Shown here in pieces: positions 1 through 4,435 of a stretch of 5,221 nt of DNA. Both the position numbers and the translations under genes were made by a program. Positions within the stretch are counted from its first letter, which is position 1. Every line of letters begins with the position of its first letter. The notes under the pieces were generated by a model. The model made no database searches. It saw nothing but the letters and a program-made list of their open reading frames with translations, and was not told the DNA's origin. The DNA is from Terriglobia bacterium (GTDB taxonomy: Bacteria > Acidobacteriota > Terriglobia > UBA7540), in the NCBI GenBank assembly GCA_030049455.1, contig JASIKV010000298.1, positions 1-5,221 of the forward strand, read 5' to 3'.

Positions 1-1
1 T

Positions 2-64
2 GCGGAAGCCTTGGGCTCGCGCAACCTGGTTGAACTGCTCGAAAAATATCCTCAGAAGAGCTGA
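2..64 (+). CDS. 3' end of an unidentified protein-coding gene (partial)
   Basis: Frame 2 is open from the window edge for 20 codons and stops at TGA 62-64. The visible C-terminus reads AEALGSRNLVELLEKYPQKS. Most codons end in G or C, as in the neighbouring genes, and the peptide looks like an amphipathic C-terminal helix with a short charged tail. The gene would converge on the minus-strand gene whose stop lies 14 bases further on, which is a sensible gene arrangement. Twenty residues are too few to name a family, and I do not recognise it. The other two plus frames give nothing better here, but a chance open frame of this length cannot be excluded. Confidence 0.5.
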   Translation, partial: AEALGSRNLVELLEKYPQKS

Positions 65-82
65 AAGGCTCGATGCCTTCAG
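61..82. terminator. Imperfect hairpin between convergent genes, possible bidirectional terminator
   Basis: CTGAAAGGC (61-69) can pair with GCCTTCAG (75-82) around the five-base loop TCGAT, giving eight base pairs with one bulged A. The stem contains the stop codons of both converging genes (TGA 62-64 on plus, TGA 79-81 on minus). Symmetry and position suit a shared terminator. However, there is only a three-T run after the stem on the plus strand and no clear U tract on the minus strand, so it is not a classical intrinsic terminator. Confidence 0.35.
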
Positions 83-1059
83 TTTCCGCCGCGAGGCAGG
101 ATCTGGTCGAGTAATTCCGGCGGTCCCGAAGCATCAAGTTCCAGCCGCGCGCCGTCCACATGGGCTTGAATGCTCTGAAGGATGGGAGGGAGCGTTGCCC
201 CGCCCGTGGTAGAACCTGGTGCGGAGCGCTGCAACAGGGTGAGCAGACCCGCAAATCCCGAGGCGGTTTCGGGCTTGTCGCATACCATGGTGAGTTGCGT
301 CGAAAAGCCCGTGTCCCACTGAACGCGATACAGCAATGCTTTTACGGAGTGGGCCAGGGAGGTCAAGTCGATTGTTTTCTGCCCGAAAGGCGCCAGCCAC
401 AAGCCGGCAAGATTTGCAGCGGACTTTCCATTCAGAATTCCCCATTGCGGCGCACTACCGTCAAGCTCTCCTTGCCAACCAACGTAATCATTGTTGGAAT
501 TCAGCGCGTTCGCGACGCCCTGCCGGGCATCGATCATGGCCTTCAGGTCGGCAAGCCGGCCAAATCCTGCGACGGTGTTGTCAAAGAAGGTGAAGAATAA
601 ATCGTCCGGATCGGTTCCCGACCCAAAGGCGTAGAGGCTCGCGCCATTGTACTGGCGAACCGGAAGGCTGGTTTGTTCAAAATACTTCTGGATGAGGTCG
701 GGTTGGAATCGTCCCGCGGCCAGACCCAGATATCCGGAAGGACCCATGACCTCCCCGCGCCAGCCTAACATGACTTCATCGACATCTTTGTCGGGATCAA
801 TGCCCATGGGGCGCAGGAAATCTTCAAAGGCGTGCAATTGATGGCTAAGAATTCGCTGCCGGATTTGCGGATACGCGCTGGATGATCGGAGATCCGCGAG
901 GTTGGTGAAGGCGACTTGAAGCGTGTCAGCCGGAAAAGTGTTGAGCGCCTCACTGGGCAACTGATCAGCCCGGAGGCGAGCAGGGCAGGCAAGCGCAATC
1001 CATGCTGACGCCCACAACGCCACTCCCATCGTGACCCAACTTCGCTGCCGCTTCAACAC
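79..1059 (-). CDS. Secreted protein of unknown function, acidobacterial type
   Basis: This is a 326-residue protein exported by the Sec pathway and otherwise of unknown function. The start is GTG (1057-1059), preceded by GAGG eight bases upstream. An internal ATG at codon 11 is possible, but it would remove the charged KRQR n-region and has a poorer ribosome site. Residues 1-31 form a signal peptide: KRQR at 3-6, a hydrophobic core at about 9-24, and a likely signal-peptidase I site after RLRA (28-31). The Cys at 25 is not in a good lipobox, so a lipoprotein is unlikely. The mature part has no further membrane segment and no catalytic motif that I recognise. Notable stretches are DPDKDVDEVMLGWRG (88-102) and the aromatic, acidic YAFGSG...DDLFFTFF (143-159). 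From memory, this layout recurs in hypothetical secreted proteins of Acidobacteria. The gene diverges from the hisD-like operon and converges on the gene at the left edge, so it is probably its own transcription unit. Confidence 0.85.
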   Translation of the reverse strand: MLKRQRSWVTMGVALWASAWIALACPARLRADQLPSEALNTFPADTLQVAFTNLADLRSSSAYPQIRQRILSHQLHAFEDFLRPMGIDPDKDVDEVMLGWRGEVMGPSGYLGLAAGRFQPDLIQKYFEQTSLPVRQYNGASLYAFGSGTDPDDLFFTFFDNTVAGFGRLADLKAMIDARQGVANALNSNNDYVGWQGELDGSAPQWGILNGKSAANLAGLWLAPFGQKTIDLTSLAHSVKALLYRVQWDTGFSTQLTMVCDKPETASGFAGLLTLLQRSAPGSTTGGATLPPILQSIQAHVDGARLELDASGPPELLDQILPRGGN

Positions 1060-1067
1060 GACCTATG

Positions 1068-1073
1068 CCTCGC
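1068..1073 (-). promoter_or_regulatory. Ribosome binding site deciding the GTG start of the secreted protein
   Basis: On the minus strand GCGAGG (GAGG at 1071-1068) lies eight bases before the GTG at 1059-1057. This supports the GTG over the ATG ten codons further in, and the longer form also restores a complete signal-peptide n-region. Confidence 0.55.
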
Positions 1074-1262
1074 TCTCGTCAACGCGTCCGATTCCGTTCG
1101 AGCCGGGTGGTAGCCCAAACTTACACCGCTACTTTAGCAGAATCGCTCTGCCGCCGGCGATGCACCCTAGGTTTGGAACCCGTGGCCGCCAAAAAGGTTG
1201 CGTTCTTCACCGAGTTCTCCGACAGAGACGCCAGGTTTTTCATCTATGCGAGAAGTGCCATC

Positions 1263-1318
1263 CCGGTTAAACTTCAAGAATCTCGGTTTGAAGGGACAGG
1301 AAACAGACTCCGGTTAAA
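1263..1318. promoter_or_regulatory. Possible operator upstream of the hisD-like operon: inverted repeat inside a direct repeat
   Basis: The 262-base region between the divergent genes (1060-1321) holds no convincing gene and no clear -35/-10 pair in either direction. Close to the hisD-like start it contains a perfect inverted repeat, CTTCAA (1272-1277) and TTGAAG (1288-1293), separated by ten bases. It also contains a 9-base direct repeat, CCGGTTAAA, at 1263-1271 and 1310-1318. The second copy ends three bases before the ATG at 1322. Spaced dyads of this size are typical of dimeric repressors, and binding here would block the operon. No regulator gene is in the window. Repeats this short can arise by chance. 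Confidence 0.3.
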
Positions 1319-1321
1319 GCC

Positions 1322-2593
1322 ATGCGAGTTTTCAAAGAGGGCGGCCATCGACTGTTTCAAAGCGATCCCCAGTGCACAGAGATCGTGTCGAAAATGCTCG
1401 TTGACCTGGAAAAGCGCGGCATGGACGCGGTTCGGGAATACAGCAGTAAATTCGACGACTGGAGTCCCGCAAATTTTGAACTGAGTTCTGCACAGATTGA
1501 TGCGGCCGTCGCGGCCGTTGGCCCGCACGTCATTCAAGATACCGACTTCTGCCAAGCCAATGTGCGCGCTTTCGCCCGGGCGCAACTCGCCACAATGCAC
1601 GACCTTGAGGTTGAAACGCGGCCAGGCGTGATTCTTGGTCACCGGCATGTGCCAGTCAACTCCGTGGGGAGCTATATTCCGGGCGGTCGCTATCCCATGT
1701 TTGGTTCGGCGCAAATGAGCATCATTCCCGCCAAAGTCGCGGGGGTGAAGAACGTGTCCGCATTCACTCCGCCCGTGAAAGGTCAGGGCTTTTTTCCGGC
1801 AACCGTTAACGCGATGAAGAAAGCCGGCGCCGACCGGATTTTCATTCTGGGAGGAGTTCCGGCATTTGCGATGATGGCATTTGGGATGGATGTTTTTCCC
1901 CCCGTGGACATGCTGTGTGGAGCGGGGAACAGATTCGTTGCGGAGGCGAAGCGGCAACTGTACGGCCGATGCGGAATCGACCTGCTGGCCGGACCGACAG
2001 AGATCATGGTTATCGCCGACGATTCCGCCGACGCCGCGCTGGTAGCCTGTGATTTATTGGGGCAGGCTGAGCACGATCCGAATAGCGGGCTCGCCCTGAT
2101 TTGTTTCAGTGAAGACTTTGCGCAGCGTTGCGATGAAGAAATCCAAAAGCAGTTGACGGTTTTGCCCACGCGGGACGTGGCGGCGCTCTCCTGGCGTGAC
2201 AACGGCAGAATCTATATCGCTGATGGCCGGCAGGAGGCAGTCGCGATAGCGGACGACTATGCTCCCGAACATCTGGAAATCCAGACAAGCGACCAGGATT
2301 ATTATCTTGTGAATCTTCGCAACTATGGTTCGTTATTTCTGGGCGCTGAGACGACCGTGGCTTACGGCGACAAATGTATCGGCACCAATCACATCCTTCC
2401 CACCAGCCGCGCAGCGCGCTATACCGGAGGACTGTGGGTGGGAAAATTCCTCAAGACGGTCACCTATCAAAGGATGACCCCTGCGGCAAGCAAATTAATT
2501 GGTGAGGTCACGGAAAGGCAGTGCGAAGCGGAGCGCATGCAGGCGCATGCGATTACGGCGCGGGTGCGCGTGGCGCGATACGCACGGGAATGA
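1322..2593 (+). CDS. Histidinol-dehydrogenase-family zinc enzyme, HpsN-like paralogue
   Basis: This is a 423-residue soluble dehydrogenase; bacterial HisD is about 430. HisD oxidises L-histidinol to histidine in two NAD-dependent steps using one zinc ion. The family motifs are all visible: YIPGG (118-122), GAGN (200-203, usually GPGN), GPTE (224-227), DLLGQAEHD (244-252), the catalytic pair E316-H317 in APEHLEI, and YGD...TNHILPT (348-361). By alignment with E. coli HisD the zinc ligands are Q248, H251, D350 and H409, all kept. The segment YTGGLWVGKFLKTVTYQR (367-384) is, from memory, characteristic of paralogues annotated sulfopropanediol dehydrogenase (HpsN), not of biosynthetic HisD. No other his gene is nearby and the next gene is a catabolic-type SDR, so I infer oxidation of another small charged alcohol to its acid. 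A stop lies at 1289-1291 in this frame and ATG 1322 is the first start after it. It has no good ribosome site at normal spacing; AGGGACAGG sits about 21 bases upstream. It is the first gene of the operon. Confidence 0.9.
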   Translation: MRVFKEGGHRLFQSDPQCTEIVSKMLVDLEKRGMDAVREYSSKFDDWSPANFELSSAQIDAAVAAVGPHVIQDTDFCQANVRAFARAQLATMHDLEVETRPGVILGHRHVPVNSVGSYIPGGRYPMFGSAQMSIIPAKVAGVKNVSAFTPPVKGQGFFPATVNAMKKAGADRIFILGGVPAFAMMAFGMDVFPPVDMLCGAGNRFVAEAKRQLYGRCGIDLLAGPTEIMVIADDSADAALVACDLLGQAEHDPNSGLALICFSEDFAQRCDEEIQKQLTVLPTRDVAALSWRDNGRIYIADGRQEAVAIADDYAPEHLEIQTSDQDYYLVNLRNYGSLFLGAETTVAYGDKCIGTNHILPTSRAARYTGGLWVGKFLKTVTYQRMTPAASKLIGEVTERQCEAERMQAHAITARVRVARYARE

Positions 2594-2594
2594 T

Positions 2595-2598
2595 GGAG
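2595..2598 (+). promoter_or_regulatory. Ribosome binding site choosing the SDR start
   Basis: GGAG at 2595-2598 lies six bases before ATG 2605. Two in-frame ATG codons further upstream (2590 and 2593) overlap or abut the TGA of the hisD-like gene, ATGA style, and would allow coupled initiation. They have no comparable purine-rich site, so 2605 is preferred. Confidence 0.5.
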
Positions 2599-2604
2599 AA
2601 GCTC

Positions 2605-3432
2605 ATGTCGACCAACACCCTGGAGATGGAAAAGGCTCGCCCCAGATTCGATGACCAGCTTAAAGGCCGGGTGGCGATAGTGACGGGAGCGGCCAGTGGT
2701 TTGGGCAAGGCCATTGCCGTCGCCCTGGCGAATGAAGGCGTTGCAGTCATCGTGAATGACGTCGATAAGGAGAATGGCGTGGACGTTGCCAGGAGCATTG
2801 CCGCCGCGGGCGGGGATGCGGTATTTCAATTCGGCGATGTTTCAGATGTCAAAGACGTCAAAGGACTCATTCGTACCGCCATCGACCGCTATACCCGTAT
2901 TGATATTCTCGTGAACAACGCAGGATTGCAACACATCGCACCCATTACGGAATTTACTGTGGAAAAATGGAATCACTTGATTGGCGTCATGCTCACCGGA
3001 CCCTTTCTGACTACGAAATACGCATTTCCACATATGCGAGCCCAGCGCAAAGGGCGGATTATCAATATGGGTTCCACGCAGTCCTTGGTTTCGGCGGAAT
3101 TCAAGGCGGCATACGTTTCAGCAAAACACGGCCTGCTGGGGTTAACAAAAGTCACGGCTTTGGAAGGTGCGCCTCACAATATTACAGCAGTGGCAGTTTG
3201 TCCGTGCTTTGTCCGCACCCCGCTCGCCGAAAAGCAAATCGCGGGCCAGGCAAAGTATCACGGCATGACCGAGCAGGAAGTTGTCGAAAAAATAATGACT
3301 GCGCCGGCGGCCCTGAAACGACTTCTGGAACCTGAGGAAGTCGCAGCGTTGGTGGTTTATCTTTCGACCGATGTGGCGCAGTGCATGACGGGCTCAGCCG
3401 TACCCATCGATTGCGGCTGGACCGCCCGATGA
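2605..3432 (+). CDS. Short-chain dehydrogenase, 3-hydroxybutyrate dehydrogenase-like
   Basis: This is a 275-residue classical SDR, a cytoplasmic NAD-dependent oxidoreductase. The Rossmann motif TGAASGLG is at 27-34. D52 at the end of strand 2 favours NAD over NADP. NNAG is at 104-107, the catalytic Ser is S157, and YxxxK is Y170/K174. The sequence resembles D-3-hydroxybutyrate dehydrogenase, especially NNAGLQHIAPITEF (104-117) and VRTPLAEKQI (203-212). Counting from the catalytic Tyr against the Pseudomonas fragi enzyme (recalled), Q109, K167 and Q211 match its carboxylate-binding Gln94, Lys152 and Gln196, while Q159 replaces His144. Two other positions are unusual: M129 where many SDRs have the catalytic-tetrad Asn, and P200-C201 instead of the PG motif. 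The Met variant (VMLTGPF) also occurs, as I recall, in a branch of annotated hydroxybutyrate dehydrogenases. I infer a 3-hydroxy acid or similar anionic substrate. The gene follows the hisD-like stop by 11 bases, and the extra N-terminal 18 residues before the core are poorly conserved in type. An earlier start at 2590 is possible. Confidence 0.88.
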   Translation: MSTNTLEMEKARPRFDDQLKGRVAIVTGAASGLGKAIAVALANEGVAVIVNDVDKENGVDVARSIAAAGGDAVFQFGDVSDVKDVKGLIRTAIDRYTRIDILVNNAGLQHIAPITEFTVEKWNHLIGVMLTGPFLTTKYAFPHMRAQRKGRIINMGSTQSLVSAEFKAAYVSAKHGLLGLTKVTALEGAPHNITAVAVCPCFVRTPLAEKQIAGQAKYHGMTEQEVVEKIMTAPAALKRLLEPEEVAALVVYLSTDVAQCMTGSAVPIDCGWTAR

Positions 3433-3436
3433 GCAG

Positions 3437-3442
3437 AGGAGA
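3437..3442 (+). promoter_or_regulatory. Strong but distant ribosome binding site before the flavin-protein gene
   Basis: AGGAGA at 3437-3442 is the only good Shine-Dalgarno sequence between the two genes, but it lies 12 bases before ATG 3455, longer than usual. An in-frame TAG at 3449-3451 excludes any earlier start, and the next Met (codon 9) has no site of its own. Confidence 0.45.
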
Positions 3443-3454
3443 TCTCATTAGACT

Positions 3455-4138
3455 ATGGATTCAAACAAACCTGATCCGATGAGCCAATTCGCTCCAACAG
3501 AGCGAACGCAGGTACAACGCCTTCCGAAGAGGGGTGTCTACAATCGTGAGGAAGTCTACCGGATTCTTGACGAGGGACTGGTATGTCACGTCGGGTTTAT
3601 TGCGCAGGGCAAACCGGTGGTGATTCCCACCGGCTATGGCCGTCGTGGCGATACACTCTATGTCCACGGATCTGCCGCAAGCCGCATGCTTCGCACCCTC
3701 GGCAAGGGGGAAGACGTATGTGTCACCGTAACGATTTTGGATGGACTGGTGCTCGCCCGTTCGGCATTCCATCACTCCATGAACTATCGGTCCGTTGTGA
3801 TTTTCGGCAAGGCCACAATTCTGGAGGACGCTTCGGCCAAGTTGGAAGCGCTCGATATCCTCACCGAACACATTGCGCCCGGACGCTGGAAGGATGTCCG
3901 GCATCCGACGGAGAAGGAATTGCAAGCCACCACGGTCCTGGCCATCCCGCTCAAGGAAGTATCCGCCAAGGTCCGAACTGGCCCGCCCCTTGATGACGAA
4001 GAGGATTACACTCTCCCCATTTGGGCTGGGGTACTCCCTCTGCAACAGACTCCGTCCGCGCCGATACCGGACGACCGCCTGCCCAGGGAAATCAAAGTTC
4101 CGGAATACGTGCAGAAGTACTCACGACAAAATCGGTGA
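3455..4138 (+). CDS. Pyridoxamine 5'-phosphate oxidase-family flavin-binding protein (NimA-like)
   Basis: This is a 227-residue soluble protein of the FMN-binding split-barrel superfamily, in the group usually annotated as pyridoxamine 5'-phosphate oxidase-related or flavin-nucleotide-binding (Pyridox_ox_2/NimA type). The barrel spans roughly residues 28-175. It opens with a short helix and strand, CHVGFIAQGKPVVIPTGYG (44-62), followed by DTLYVHGSAASRML (66-79), whose HGxA-like turn is the family's phosphate-contact region. H71 falls where NimA has its functional His, as I recall. RSAFHHSMNYRSVVIFG (102-118) and AKVRTGPPLDDEEDY (171-185) are typical of this branch. After IWAGVLPL (189-196) comes a Pro-rich, probably flexible C-terminus. 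The family includes true oxidases, FMN-dependent reductases, nitroimidazole-resistance reductases and proteins that only bind flavin or haem, so the reaction cannot be assigned. The gene starts 22 bases after the SDR stop on the same strand, so it is very likely the third gene of the operon. Confidence 0.87.
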   Translation: MDSNKPDPMSQFAPTERTQVQRLPKRGVYNREEVYRILDEGLVCHVGFIAQGKPVVIPTGYGRRGDTLYVHGSAASRMLRTLGKGEDVCVTVTILDGLVLARSAFHHSMNYRSVVIFGKATILEDASAKLEALDILTEHIAPGRWKDVRHPTEKELQATTVLAIPLKEVSAKVRTGPPLDDEEDYTLPIWAGVLPLQQTPSAPIPDDRLPREIKVPEYVQKYSRQNR

Positions 4139-4195
4139 GTTTGCCCTGGTGCTCTCGGGGATCGCACCACTGAGCCGTTATACGCGAGATCCCAC

Positions 4196-4273
4196 GCGCC
4201 GGCGCAAGCTAAACCGGCTCCACCCAACGCCAATCCACTTAGCAGGAGTGGTAGAGCACCGGCGCCGGCGCAA
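4196..4273. repeat. 12-base direct repeat, each copy containing a palindrome
   Basis: GCGCCGGCGCAA occurs at 4196-4207 and again at 4262-4273, 66 bases apart. The first ten bases are self-complementary (GCGCCGGCGC). The two copies could be paired protein sites or could base-pair with each other in single strands. In GC-rich DNA a repeat of this length may be accidental. Confidence 0.4.
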
Positions 4274-4326
4274 CCGCGGGCAGGTTGGCTGCGCTGAAGC
4301 ATGAACGGAAAATTGGTTCTTGCGGC

Positions 4327-4340
4327 TTGCGAATTCGCAA
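4327..4340. promoter_or_regulatory. 14-base perfect palindrome upstream of the kinase promoter, possible operator
   Basis: TTGCGAATTCGCAA at 4327-4340 reads identically on both strands. It ends nine bases before the proposed -35 element of the kinase gene, a common position for an activator or co-repressor dimer. I cannot assign the site to a known regulator family, and the window holds only one full copy. Confidence 0.35.
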
Positions 4341-4349
4341 AGGCGGAAG

Positions 4350-4378
4350 TTGTCGATCCAGCCACCAGGCGGTATCAT
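4350..4378 (+). promoter_or_regulatory. Predicted sigma-70-type promoter of the kinase gene
   Basis: TTGTCG (4350-4355, four of six matches to TTGACA) and TATCAT (4373-4378, five of six to TATAAT) are separated by exactly 17 bases. Transcription would begin near 4385, leaving an untranslated leader of about 50 bases before ATG 4436. This is the best -35/-10 pair that I found in the intergenic regions, but promoter calls by eye have a high false-positive rate. Confidence 0.4.
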
Positions 4379-4435
4379 TCAAGGTGTGTAGCTCGGCCTG
4401 CGATACGAAGCACACTCGAATCAATGGAATGATTC

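Larger units (their letters stand above)
4139..4435. other. Intergenic region between the operon and the kinase gene
   Basis: I see no credible gene in these 297 bases. Just after the operon, GGGATC (4158-4163) can pair with GATCCC (4188-4193) over a 24-base loop, and CCACT (4235-4239) with AGTGG (4247-4251). Neither is followed by a T run, so a terminator for the operon is possible but not shown. The middle is GC-rich, with a 12-base direct repeat. The last 110 bases carry a palindrome and a likely promoter, listed separately. Confidence 0.5.

Noticed and set aside
160..600. Plus-strand frame inside the secreted-protein gene
   Set aside because: The opposite strand encodes a protein with a signal peptide and a good ribosome site. 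This frame shows neither.
1065..1484. Plus-strand frame covering the divergent intergenic region and the start of the hisD-like gene
   Set aside because: The protein is Arg/Ser-rich and unstructured in pattern, overlaps the real gene by about 160 bases in another frame, and would fill the space needed for divergent promoters.
1274..1957. Long minus-strand open frame (227 codons) opposite the hisD-like gene
   Set aside because: The translation is rich in His, Arg and Asn without any domain pattern. It mirrors the codon structure of the strongly supported gene on the other strand.
2533..2550. Short direct repeat GCGCATGC near the end of the hisD-like gene
   Set aside because: It lies within codons for the conserved C-terminal segment that includes zinc ligand H409, so coding constraint is enough to explain it.
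1322..2593. Calling the first operon gene hisD of a histidine operon
   Set aside because: No other his gene is present, the following genes are a catabolic-type SDR and a flavin protein, and the C-terminal signature fits the HpsN-like branch better.
2521..2604. Extended N-terminus of the SDR starting at GTG 2521 inside the hisD-like gene
   Set aside because: The extra residues are Arg/Gly/Ala-rich read-through of another gene's coding sequence. The Rossmann core and the GGAG site both favour ATG 2605.
3461..4045. Minus-strand open frame (194 codons) opposite the flavin-protein gene
   Set aside because: It lies wholly inside a gene with clear family motifs, has no recognisable motif of its own, and is best explained as a shadow frame.
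4006..4365. Minus-strand frame with a hydrophobic Leu/Gly/Ala stretch in the gap after the operon
   Set aside because: It starts with GTG, has no clear ribosome site, overlaps the end of the flavin-protein gene, and its composition follows the local GC-rich repeats. A small membrane protein is not supported.
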